This document shows positions 7,332-14,589 of a stretch of DNA of 20,213 bases, in pieces. The DNA lies in assembly GCA_910578305.1 (NCBI GenBank), contig CAJTQH010000043.1, positions 1-20,213 on the forward strand, given 5' to 3'. The DNA comes from an uncultured Muribaculaceae bacterium. Its GTDB lineage: Bacteria > Bacteroidota > Bacteroidia > Bacteroidales > Muribaculaceae. The position numbers and the translations under genes were made by a program. Each line of letters begins with the position of its first letter. Position 1 is the first letter of the stretch. The notes under the pieces were generated by a model. It made no database searches and had not been told where the DNA came from. It saw only the letters and a program-made list of their open reading frames with translations.

Positions 7332-8630
7332 ATGCAAAACGATCTATACATCAACGACCTGATGAAATTTCTCGACTGTTCGTCAGTTAACTTTCTGGCA
7401 GCTGAAGAGATCTGTTCACGACTCGACAATGCCGGATACGAAAAACTTGACCCGGCCGAAAAATGGCAACTGCGCCCCGGCGGCAGATATTACGTAACAA
7501 AAAACGGCTCGGCCGTAATGGCATTCTCACCGGCCACATCCGGTGCAGCCTCCGGCTATAAGATCATATCGGCTCACAGCGATTCACCAGGATTCCGCAT
7601 CAAGCCACATGCCGAAATGAAATGCGAGGGAGGTGTAGTGAAACTCAACACCGAAGTATACGGAGGTCCGATTCTGTACACATGGTTTGACCGCCCGCTG
7701 TCGATAGCCGGCCGTGTGATTCTACGCTCCGACAATCCGATTACTCCTGAGGCTCGCACCATACGCTTCGACCGTCCACTGCTCACAATACCACATCTGG
7801 CCATACACTTCAACCGAGCCGTCAACGAAGGCAATCCACTATCGCGCCAAAAAGATATGTTGCCCGTAATCGGCATCATCAACAGCCATCTCGAGCACAA
7901 TAACCTGCTGATAAATCTCGTGGCAAAAGAGTTGGAAGTAAACGCCGACGACATACTCGATTTCGACCTGTCGCTGTTCGACACCACACCGGCCTGCCGT
8001 CTGGGCATCGACAACGAATTTATTACATCGGGACGCATCGACGATCTAAGCATGGCTCATGCCGCTCTCACAGCAATGATTGAGAGTTCAGACTGCTCTA
8101 TGACCCGTGTCATGGCAATATTCGACAACGAAGAAACCGGCAGCGGCACCAAGCAAGGCGCAGCCTCGCCTCTGTTAGTCAACCTGCTTACACGCATCAA
8201 CGAGTGCCTTGGCGGAACATTCGAGGATATGCAGCGAGGCATATCACGATCATTCATGATATCAGCCGACAACGCCCATGCTCTGCATCCGAATTATGTC
8301 GAAAAGCAGGATCCTACAAATCATCCTGTACTCGGTGGCGGCCCTGTGATAAAGATCAACGCCAACTGCAAATATATGACCGACGCCGACAGTGCCGCAG
8401 TATTCCGCCGTATATGCGAGCTGGCCGAAGTGCCCGTACAGTACTTTGTCAACCACAGCGATGTAGCCGGCGGATCAACACTCGGCAACATACTAACTTC
8501 GCAGATAGATCTCCGCGGAGTCGATATGGGTGCTGCCATATGGGCCATGCACTCTATACGCGAAACTGCTTCGGTAGCCGACCACAGCTACATCATCAAG
8601 GCATTCCGCACATTCTTCGATCTCCACTGA
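7332..8630 (+). CDS. M18 family aminopeptidase (aspartyl aminopeptidase-like)
   Basis: This cytosolic dinuclear-zinc aminopeptidase of 432 residues belongs to peptidase family M18, whose members remove N-terminal residues, often acidic ones. All M18 signature regions are present in order: SAHSDSPGFRIKP (80-92, His82 as metal ligand), RIDDLS (235-240, bridging Asp237), FDNEETGSGTKQGA (264-277, catalytic and ligand Glu267/Glu268), SADNAHALHPNY (311-322, Asp313), VNHSDVAGGST (373-383) and the late MHSIRE (406-411, His407). The open frame extends upstream into the preceding gene, but the ATG at 7332, 13 bp after that gene's stop, gives the normal length and N-terminus. It is the last gene of the operon and is followed by a GC-rich terminator. 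Confidence 0.93.
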   Translation: MQNDLYINDLMKFLDCSSVNFLAAEEICSRLDNAGYEKLDPAEKWQLRPGGRYYVTKNGSAVMAFSPATSGAASGYKIISAHSDSPGFRIKPHAEMKCEGGVVKLNTEVYGGPILYTWFDRPLSIAGRVILRSDNPITPEARTIRFDRPLLTIPHLAIHFNRAVNEGNPLSRQKDMLPVIGIINSHLEHNNLLINLVAKELEVNADDILDFDLSLFDTTPACRLGIDNEFITSGRIDDLSMAHAALTAMIESSDCSMTRVMAIFDNEETGSGTKQGAASPLLVNLLTRINECLGGTFEDMQRGISRSFMISADNAHALHPNYVEKQDPTNHPVLGGGPVIKINANCKYMTDADSAAVFRRICELAEVPVQYFVNHSDVAGGSTLGNILTSQIDLRGVDMGAAIWAMHSIRETASVADHSYIIKAFRTFFDLH

Positions 8631-8648
8631 CCGACCATATATTACATT

Positions 8649-8677
8649 GGGCGGGCGACATAATCTGCCGCCCGCCC
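8649..8677. terminator. GC-rich hairpin terminator between M18 gene and PCMD-like gene
   Basis: GGGCGGGCG (8649-8657) pairs with CGCCCGCCC (8669-8677) around an 11-base loop. It is followed by TTCATATTTTATATT on the plus strand. It lies 18 bp after the M18 stop and 29 bp before the end of the convergent gene, so it may stop both. Confidence 0.75.
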
Positions 8678-8706
8678 TTCATATTTTATATTAATATTCA
8701 AATCTA

Positions 8707-9660
8707 TTATAATTCAAACGCCACATTATCCACATAGAAGTTAAGGCCTTCGGTGCCGACAAAAGGCTCTCCGCTGCCCGAACTGATCATAACTATGACA
8801 TGTGTAGGAGTAGCGTTGGGCGCATCCCAACCCTCCTCTATCACCGGCTTGAGTTTACCCTTTGAATTGCGGGCATAATACGCATTTGACGCACCTCTCA
8901 GGCCAAGCCAGTTCATATCGGCACGCTTCGAGCAGTCTCCATATACGACAGGTATCTTATAACCATTCACCCACTTGCTCGCATGGGTAAACTTATGTCC
9001 ACCGGTGCCTACACGCTTGGCATGCAGATTGCCGTCGGCATCTTCCCACCTGCGCTGAAGAAACACAAACACCACAGCCTCATCGCGTCCAGGCAAAGTT
9101 TTTATCGATCCGAAACCCGTGGCTTTGGTACGCGTATCAGACTCCGGCATATCAACCCTGTAGTCCAGCACAAGATTCTTCGGACGCTTGGTATATGCAA
9201 TGCCCATATCCATCTTTCCATACGGATTTTTGGTACTGGTCACCGGCTCTATCATCTGTCCAAGAAACATCGATCCGGCCACCATAACATCCATGTTTAC
9301 CATGCCGAGTACTTTTACACGCTCTATTTTTGTCGAAAGTTTGGCACACAGATCCGAACCTGATCGGATACATGGCTCCACAGCACACGACGCTTTGACA
9401 ATGCCGGAAACCTTGGCATATACATTACTTGTACCCCAAGGAGAGCCTCCCTCATTATTGTAAGCCTTATTTCCATCTATAACACGCGCCGGGCCAACCT
9501 CATACACCTTTCGGGTATTACCTCCTATGATCGATGACTCATGTATGTTGCGAGTCACCCAGCTGTTGAAATCACCAAACTTGATCTTCTCGAGCCTCTG
9601 TGCCTGACACACAATTCCTGCAAAGATCAGTGCGGCAAATAGAATGTTACACTTCTTCAT
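8707..9660 (-). CDS. Secreted PCMD-like protein (putative carbohydrate-metabolism domain)
   Basis: This exported protein of 317 residues has a Sec signal peptide (MKKC, then a hydrophobic core, with a likely cut after QA at about residue 20). The cysteine at 18 is preceded by Val, so it is not a good lipobox. The mature part resembles the PCMD domain family (PF13201) found in Bacteroidetes surface proteins: FGDFNSW near the start, VMVAGSMFLGQM (125-136), the stretch KRPKNLVLDYRVDMP (158-172), and a C-terminal HVIVMISSGSGEPFVGTEG (287-305) followed by FYVDNVAFEL. The predicted fold is beta-rich. PCMD proteins are often linked to polysaccharide use, but no biochemical role is established and no SusCD pair is nearby. 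An upstream ATG at 9687 is possible, but it would place the -7 box inside the coding region. Confidence 0.78.
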   Translation of the reverse strand: MKKCNILFAALIFAGIVCQAQRLEKIKFGDFNSWVTRNIHESSIIGGNTRKVYEVGPARVIDGNKAYNNEGGSPWGTSNVYAKVSGIVKASCAVEPCIRSGSDLCAKLSTKIERVKVLGMVNMDVMVAGSMFLGQMIEPVTSTKNPYGKMDMGIAYTKRPKNLVLDYRVDMPESDTRTKATGFGSIKTLPGRDEAVVFVFLQRRWEDADGNLHAKRVGTGGHKFTHASKWVNGYKIPVVYGDCSKRADMNWLGLRGASNAYYARNSKGKLKPVIEEGWDAPNATPTHVIVMISSGSGEPFVGTEGLNFYVDNVAFEL

Positions 9661-9684
9661 AATTTCAATCTTCTTAATTCGCCA

Positions 9685-9718
9685 CAAATTTAGCTATTAT
9701 ATTTCATTTAACATTTAA
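9685..9718 (-). promoter_or_regulatory. Promoter region of the PCMD-like gene with a tandem repeat
   Basis: On the minus strand TAAATTTG (9692-9685) matches the TAnnTTTG -7 element, 24 bp before the start codon. Just upstream, CATTTAA occurs twice in tandem on the plus strand (9705-9711 and 9712-9718), where the -33 contact or a regulator would be expected. There is no canonical -33 TTTG. Confidence 0.5.
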
Positions 9719-9761
9719 CATGTCATAACTCTGACACCTAAAAAGATTGGTACAAACGGAG

Positions 9762-10670
9762 CTAAAAGTTGTATGTAATACTAATACCTCCCTGCACGCC
9801 GCCCTCCGAAGGAATCACCCACGCACTGGAGTTAAACGACTCTCGGGCAGACTTTCTGCGGACGGATTTCCGCTGATCACCTCTGAAGTATCCCACCACC
9901 TCATTGAGAGGATCAACCAGAAAAGCCACCGAGTAACCAAGTACCTTCGACCCCCATAGTCTGTATCCGTCACTGACTATCTTACGCTTTATCAGATAGA
10001 ATCCCTCGCCAAGTATGGCTCCAACTACAGGGGTTATTATCAGATCCTGCACCGACGGCACCTCGTTGAAAGCCTCAAAGCCATATTCCCAGAAAAAAGT
10101 GGATATACAGAAACTATAGACAAACGAGCCCCAGCAATTGAATCCGGCACTGCGCGCGCCCATATAGTATGCAGCTCCAGCATAAGGGTGTAACACATAA
10201 TTGAATATCGGATTGTCGCCATCCCAATGCGGACCGGCTTTTATATTGCGCCAGTAGCGCTTGAACATAGGCACCTTGGCATTTTCCGATTTATTCCACG
10301 CCGTGGCATCAGATGGCAACGCCTCAAGCACAATCATTGTAGTGATACCGCCGCCCACAAGCACTCCGGTATTCGTCCACAGCCGTTTCCAGTCGGGCAT
10401 GCTTAACGTACGCGAATAGGGATAATCGTATATCGTAGGTTTTCCATAATATTTCTCATCGGATAATACCTCATTGTTCCACAATGCCACACTCAGATCA
10501 AGATCAACACTGTCGGCAATTTCAGTAGCGGATTCAACCATAGCAGTATCGACTACCGCCGTCAGAGAATCGGAGACCATCTCCGCATTCTCTGACGGAT
10601 CAGCGGCCGCTCTTGCCGATACAATCGACACGGCAGCTGAAATCAGCAGTACAATATATCCTCTCGTCAT
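9762..10670 (-). CDS. DUF3943 domain-containing envelope protein
   Basis: This exported protein of 302 residues has a signal peptide (MTRG, hydrophobic core, cut near ARA/AAD, residues 19-24), then an acidic, Ser/Thr/Asp-rich linker to about residue 60. The DUF3943 core follows: NYVLHPYAGAAYYMGARSAG (157-176), EYGFEAFNEVPSVQDL (195-210) and ITPVVGAILGEGFY (212-225). The sequence ends GGISITYNF, an alternating pattern closing with Phe that is typical of outer-membrane barrel ends. Structural studies of the family are unknown to me and its function is undetermined. The neighbourhood (a divergent BamA-like barrel and a downstream secreted PCMD-like protein) agrees with an envelope role. No TAnnTTTG element is visible on its strand in the 196-bp upstream gap. 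Confidence 0.85.
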   Translation of the reverse strand: MTRGYIVLLISAAVSIVSARAAADPSENAEMVSDSLTAVVDTAMVESATEIADSVDLDLSVALWNNEVLSDEKYYGKPTIYDYPYSRTLSMPDWKRLWTNTGVLVGGGITTMIVLEALPSDATAWNKSENAKVPMFKRYWRNIKAGPHWDGDNPIFNYVLHPYAGAAYYMGARSAGFNCWGSFVYSFCISTFFWEYGFEAFNEVPSVQDLIITPVVGAILGEGFYLIKRKIVSDGYRLWGSKVLGYSVAFLVDPLNEVVGYFRGDQRKSVRRKSARESFNSSAWVIPSEGGVQGGISITYNF

Positions 10671-10866
10671 TATAAATAAATAGGTGTAATCTGATATTAT
10701 AACAACGGCTGACAGGGATTATGTTCCGTCCGGGTGTATATTAGATTGGTAAGTTTATGCCCATTTTTATTAACTAAAGTCGCATTTTTGTGTCATTTTA
10801 GCCGTTAATACCGAGATATTGCCTAATTTTGCAGTCGGTTACACACTCTGAAAGTTCATCCGTTTT
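10671..10866. other. Divergent intergenic region between DUF3943 gene and BamA-like gene
   Basis: This AT-rich 196-bp gap must hold the start signals of both divergent genes. Only one recognisable -7 box is present, for the plus-strand gene. No long hairpin or repeat is visible apart from the loose recurrence of CATTTTT/CATTTT near 10760-10800. Confidence 0.6.
10824..10831 (+). promoter_or_regulatory. -7 promoter element for the BamA-like/EptA-like operon
   Basis: TAATTTTG matches TAnnTTTG and ends 35 bp before the start codon of the barrel gene, giving a leader of about 30 nt. A -33 TTTG at proper spacing is not clear; TTTA at 10797-10800 is 23 bp away. Confidence 0.5.
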
Positions 10867-12060
10867 ATGAATCATCTACGTGCTCTAATGATTGCCGCAT
10901 CAATGCTTGCAGGGATCTGCGTATCGGCCATTGAACCGGATAGCATTGCCGACAGCACCGCATTGCCTACAGCCGTCGTATCAGACACAGTGCAACCACA
11001 GGTCAAGAAACGCAGTCTGATCACTCGTATCACTGACTACTTCAAGGAATCCAACAAGCCCAAGGAATATAAAAGCTTTGATTTCAGCATTATCGGTGGG
11101 CCACACTACTCATCCGACACCCGCTTTGGTGTTGGACTGGTGGCAGCCGGATTCTACCGGCAGAATCTTACCGATTCTATTACCACACCTTCCAACATAT
11201 CTCTTTACGGCGATGTATCCACCGTAGGATTCTACATGGTGGGCATACGAGGCAACCACATATTCCCTCTCGACCGTCAGCGCATCGACTACAATCTGTA
11301 TTTTTACTCGTTTCCAAGAAAATTCTGGGGCATAGGATTTGACCAGGGCAACGACATGTCAAACGCATCGAAATTCAACGAAGTATTTGTACGCGCATCC
11401 ATCAACTATCTCCACGAACTGGTTCCGCATCTGTTTCTCGGACCAGGCGCCGAGTTCACCTATGCCCATGCATCCAAGATGCAGCGTCCGGAACTATGGC
11501 AGGGACAAGACCTGCACACTGCCACATACGGCATAGGACTTAAACTGCAATACGACACCCGCGATAATCTCACAGCTACCGAGAGTGGCATACTGGCTTC
11601 GCTTGAACAACGGTTTTCGCCCAAATTTCTCGGAAACGACTATGCCTTCAGCTACACCAACCTGAAGTTCTGCTATTTCCGCCATCTGTGGCGCGGATCG
11701 GTGATTGCCGGACAGCTTCAAGGCAAATTCAACTACGGGAATGTGCCATGGGCTATGATGGCCACATTCGGAGGCAGCAACAATATGCGCGGATATTACG
11801 AAGGTCGTTTCCGCGACAAATGCTCAATGGACTTCACCATCGAGTTAAGACAGCATGTATGGCGCAGAAACGGACTGGTACTTTGGGCCGGTGTCGGAAC
11901 TGTTTTTCCACGTTTTTCAGAACTCCAGTTCCGTCGTCTGCTCCCGAACGGTGGTATAGGCTACCGCTGGGAGTTCAAGCAGCGGACCAATGTGCGGCTT
12001 GACTTCGGCATGGGTAAAGGCGAAACAGCATTTATATTCAGTATCAATGAGGCTTTTTGA
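10867..12060 (+). CDS. BamA/TamA-family outer-membrane beta-barrel without POTRA domains
   Basis: This 397-residue exported protein has a Sec signal peptide (cut near VSA, about residue 21), then about 50 polar residues with a basic KKRS stretch, then a beta-barrel. The Omp85/D15 barrel signatures are visible: LQYDTRDNLTATESG (227-241) and GGSNNMRGYYEGRFRDK (302-318), the latter corresponding to the conserved RGY/RGF lid-loop motif of this superfamily. The last residue is Phe, the expected barrel sorting signal. There are no POTRA domains, so this is not BamA itself. Short family members in Bacteroidetes are uncharacterised and may be lipase-like or lipid-handling barrels. Its last 14 bp overlap the start of the phosphoethanolamine transferase gene, suggesting a joint envelope role. 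Confidence 0.84.
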   Translation: MNHLRALMIAASMLAGICVSAIEPDSIADSTALPTAVVSDTVQPQVKKRSLITRITDYFKESNKPKEYKSFDFSIIGGPHYSSDTRFGVGLVAAGFYRQNLTDSITTPSNISLYGDVSTVGFYMVGIRGNHIFPLDRQRIDYNLYFYSFPRKFWGIGFDQGNDMSNASKFNEVFVRASINYLHELVPHLFLGPGAEFTYAHASKMQRPELWQGQDLHTATYGIGLKLQYDTRDNLTATESGILASLEQRFSPKFLGNDYAFSYTNLKFCYFRHLWRGSVIAGQLQGKFNYGNVPWAMMATFGGSNNMRGYYEGRFRDKCSMDFTIELRQHVWRRNGLVLWAGVGTVFPRFSELQFRRLLPNGGIGYRWEFKQRTNVRLDFGMGKGETAFIFSINEAF

Positions 12061-13750
12061 AAAATTAAAACACAGCGGTATCGGCTCGACGATGCTGCTC
12101 ATATGGGTTCTTACAGCATGCTTGCTGCCAAACGTATGGCTGTCGTTTACCGAACGTATGCCACTGTTTGCCACTCTGACCAATGTGATACTTCCGGCAG
12201 GCATCTACGCACTGCTCATGTCCGTCACACCGAAAGTGGGAAAAGCATCGCTGTGGATGATCATCCTATTCTTTTTCGCAGCATTCCAGATAGTGCTTCT
12301 CTACATGTATGGCCGCTCGGTCATAGCCGTCGACATGTTTCTCAACGTAGTCACCACCAATCCGGGCGAGGTCAACGAACTGCTCGGAAACATGCTGGTG
12401 ATACTACTGTTCATGACCTTAATCTATATACCGCCCATAGTGCTCGGCATCATGGCTGTATGTAAGAAATGGCGCCTCGGCCAACGCACCATCCGCACTG
12501 TCCGTAACACCGGCCTGTGGCTCACTGTGATCGGCATGCTGCTTTTCGGCCTCAGCTTCACATCAGCCCGCCCCTACCGCCCGCTATGCGACCTGTATCC
12601 CGTAAATGTGATCTACAACCTGTATCTTGCCGTACAGCGTACGGTAAAGACCTCGGGCTATCACGAAACGTCGGCAGACTACCGCTTCAATGCCGTATCG
12701 GAGCATGCCGACTCAATAAAAGAACTGTATGTAGTGGTAGTGGGCGAGACATCGCGCGCCGACAACTGGCAGCTTATGGGATATGAGCGAGCCAACAATC
12801 AGCATCTGATGGACGTCAGCGGACTCACGGCATATCCGAAAGCCCTGTCGCAGTCCAACACCACACACAAAAGTGTGCCCATGCTATTGTCCGAGCTCAA
12901 CGCCGACAACTTCGCCGACAGCATATATCATGTCAAAAGTCTTATCACAGCTTTCAATGAAGCCGGCTACCACACATCTTTCATATCCAATCAGAGTCGC
13001 AACCACTCATTCATTGACTTTTTCGGAGAAGAAGCCGACACATGCATTTTCATCAAGGACAATCCATCTTCCGAGGCAAGATACAGCTATGATACAGATA
13101 TGCTGACATATCTTGACAAAGCCATGAATCTCGGCCATGGCAAAACCCTCGTAGTACTGCATGCCTATGGCTCACACTTCAACTACATCGACCGATATCC
13201 TAACGGATTCGGCAGCTTCCTACCGGATCGCCCGGCTTCTGCCACACACCACTACAGGCAGAAACAGATCAATGCCTATGACAACACCGTGGAATACACC
13301 TCAATGTTTCTGCGCAGTATAATAGACCGCCTTGAAAAATTCGACGGACTCACAGGTATGATCTACACAAGCGATCATGGCGAAGACATATTCGACGACG
13401 ACCGCCATCTCTTTCTTCATGCGTCGCCCATACCGAGCTATTACCAGATCCACGTTCCTATGCTTGTATGGCTCGGGCATTCATACCGTGAGTCATATCC
13501 GTCAGTATCACAAGCAGCCGAATCCAATAAAGACAGATTTGTGGCTACAAGCCGTGCGTTCTTCCACTCAATTTTGGACATGGCCGGAATATCCACGCCT
13601 GTTGCCGACCGGACTGAATCGATACTCAGCCCGCTCTACACCCCCCGCAGCCCCATGTATCTCAACGATCACAACGAGTCAGTCCCACTATTTGACTGCG
13701 GCATTCTTCACTATGACAAAGACAAATTAAGGACTCTTGGCATAGTCTGA
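12047..13750 (+). CDS. Phosphoethanolamine transferase (EptA/MCR family, lipid A modifying)
   Basis: This inner-membrane enzyme of 567 residues probably moves phosphoethanolamine from phosphatidylethanolamine to lipid A. Five predicted transmembrane helices lie in the first part (about 13-35, 42-60, 68-88, 114-138, 155-172). They are followed by a periplasmic alkaline-phosphatase-fold domain. Key residues align with MCR-1/EptA: zinc ligand Glu234 in VVGETSRAD, nucleophile Thr273 in NTTHKSVPML (five before Pro, as in MCR-1), His372 and His377 in LHAYGSHF, Asp443-His444 in TSDHGE, and His458 in FLHASP. All appear intact. The frame is open further upstream inside the barrel gene, but the ATG at 12047 gives the expected N-terminus and a 14-bp overlap. 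A phosphoethanolamine on the lipid A 1-phosphate is known in Bacteroides, which fits a housekeeping function rather than acquired polymyxin resistance. Confidence 0.9.
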   Translation: MRLFEKLKHSGIGSTMLLIWVLTACLLPNVWLSFTERMPLFATLTNVILPAGIYALLMSVTPKVGKASLWMIILFFFAAFQIVLLYMYGRSVIAVDMFLNVVTTNPGEVNELLGNMLVILLFMTLIYIPPIVLGIMAVCKKWRLGQRTIRTVRNTGLWLTVIGMLLFGLSFTSARPYRPLCDLYPVNVIYNLYLAVQRTVKTSGYHETSADYRFNAVSEHADSIKELYVVVVGETSRADNWQLMGYERANNQHLMDVSGLTAYPKALSQSNTTHKSVPMLLSELNADNFADSIYHVKSLITAFNEAGYHTSFISNQSRNHSFIDFFGEEADTCIFIKDNPSSEARYSYDTDMLTYLDKAMNLGHGKTLVVLHAYGSHFNYIDRYPNGFGSFLPDRPASATHHYRQKQINAYDNTVEYTSMFLRSIIDRLEKFDGLTGMIYTSDHGEDIFDDDRHLFLHASPIPSYYQIHVPMLVWLGHSYRESYPSVSQAAESNKDRFVATSRAFFHSILDMAGISTPVADRTESILSPLYTPRSPMYLNDHNESVPLFDCGILHYDKDKLRTLGIV

Positions 13751-13782
13751 TATAATCGTCCTATATCCCTGAGTCCCATCAT

Positions 13783-13807
13783 AAAAAGCAATCCGGCCGA
13801 AACCGGA
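13783..13807 (-). terminator. Weak terminator for the minus-strand lipoprotein gene
   Basis: Read on the minus strand, TCCGG-TTTCGG-CCGGA (13807-13792) is a 5-bp hairpin followed by TTGCTTTTTAT, directly after the lipoprotein stop codon. The stem is short, so this is tentative. Confidence 0.4.
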
Positions 13808-13813
13808 GCAAGT

Positions 13814-14419
13814 CTACAGCTGACGACGCATTATCATATCGGTCTTGCCAACCTCTACCTCCAGAATTTTGCCGTTTTCTTTGACTTTAACATCATCGAG
13901 CATGGCATATTTAAGATAGTGAGCCTTGACAAGACCTGTAAGATCGGCAGTCACGAAATCAGCCATTGCCGGACGAAGCGAATCGATCTCCGACGAAGTT
14001 GTTCCAGACAGAGGATTGGCCACCAGACTCACAGCTTCAGGATCGACCGTCACCATAAGACTCGACATGTCCAGAATCACACGTATCTCATCGTCGTCAA
14101 TAGCCTCCCACGTACCCGACACCGAAGCCTTGGCGGCAACCGTCATGGCAAAGGGAGAGCCACCGGCCACCGCGTCGGTCGCCATGCCCTTCTGCTGAGA
14201 TATCATCGACTCTATCATTATCACGCCTCCGGGAGTTCCGTTCTCGTTCTCAAATGTGAATGTCTCCACTGTCGTGGTCTGACCCTGAGTGTCATTTCCC
14301 AACTCTATCGGAGCCGAACTCCATGTTCCGGTCACATCCTTGGCCAGTCTGGCCGTTTCGTTACATCCGGTCACGGTCACGGCAGCCGCCACCAGCAGTC
14401 CTAAAGTGATTGTTCTCAT
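13814..14419 (-). CDS. Uncharacterised lipoprotein, possibly lipocalin-like
   Basis: This 201-residue protein has a lipoprotein signal peptide: MRTITLGLLVAAAVTV followed by the lipobox TGC with Cys19. It should be lipid-anchored in the envelope. The mature part begins ETARLAKDVTGTWSSAP. A second GTWE motif comes in the middle (about residues 101-104), followed by DDDEIRVILDMS, and a beta-rich C-terminus ends KTDMIMRRQL. The two GTW segments and the strand-rich pattern recall Bacteroidetes lipocalin-like domains, but this is a visual impression only. It is flanked by convergent and divergent unrelated genes, so context gives no function. A possible -7 box on its strand lies within the fumarase promoter inverted repeat (14553-14560). 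Confidence 0.78.
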   Translation of the reverse strand: MRTITLGLLVAAAVTVTGCNETARLAKDVTGTWSSAPIELGNDTQGQTTTVETFTFENENGTPGGVIMIESMISQQKGMATDAVAGGSPFAMTVAAKASVSGTWEAIDDDEIRVILDMSSLMVTVDPEAVSLVANPLSGTTSSEIDSLRPAMADFVTADLTGLVKAHYLKYAMLDDVKVKENGKILEVEVGKTDMIMRRQL

Positions 14420-14517
14420 AATTCTAATATTGTTTTAATGATTCCAGTTTACTCAAACACTTAATTTTCACAGGCATAAAACCCATTTCAGTTACAACAT
14501 CCAACACACGTCAATTG

Positions 14518-14549
14518 TTTGGCCAGCCCATTAATAATTACTATCTTTG
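14518..14549 (+). promoter_or_regulatory. Full Bacteroidota promoter for class I fumarase
   Basis: TTTG at 14518-14521, a 20-bp spacer and TATCTTTG at 14542-14549 make a complete match to the Bacteroides consensus (TTTG, 19-21 bp, TAnnTTTG). It is the best promoter in the window. Transcription would begin near 14555, about 35 nt before the start codon. Confidence 0.78.
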
Positions 14550-14560
14550 CTGCAAAGATA
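14542..14560. repeat. 9-bp inverted repeat containing the fumarase -7 box
   Basis: TATCTTTGC (14542-14550) and GCAAAGATA (14552-14560) are exact reverse complements around a single T. The left arm holds the plus-strand -7 box and the right arm is an identical -7 box on the minus strand. Confidence 0.85.
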
Positions 14561-14589
14561 ATCATTCCATAAAATTCAACTTTTATATT

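Noticed and set aside
8204..8737. A 177-codon plus-strand frame overlapping the end of the M18 gene and its terminator
   Set aside because: It is out of frame with conserved M18 motifs, reads across the terminator hairpin and has an atypical Arg/Cys/His-rich composition.
10867..10935. Possible lipobox (LAGIC) in the BamA-like protein
   Set aside because: The residue before the Cys is Ile rather than Gly, Ala or Ser; an ordinary signal peptide cut after VSA fits better.
11990..12046. Longer N-terminus for the phosphoethanolamine transferase
   Set aside because: It would overlap the barrel gene by 71 bp and put polar, non-conserved residues before the first membrane helix; the ATG at 12047 is more plausible.
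12047..13750. Acquired mcr-type colistin-resistance gene
   Set aside because: The gene is embedded in a native-looking operon with no mobile element nearby, and phosphoethanolamine-modified lipid A is normal in Bacteroidales.
14515..14589. In-frame upstream start for fumarase
   Set aside because: It would place the consensus promoter inside the gene; the ATG at 14590 gives exactly 548 residues and cluster cysteines numbered as in E. coli FumA.
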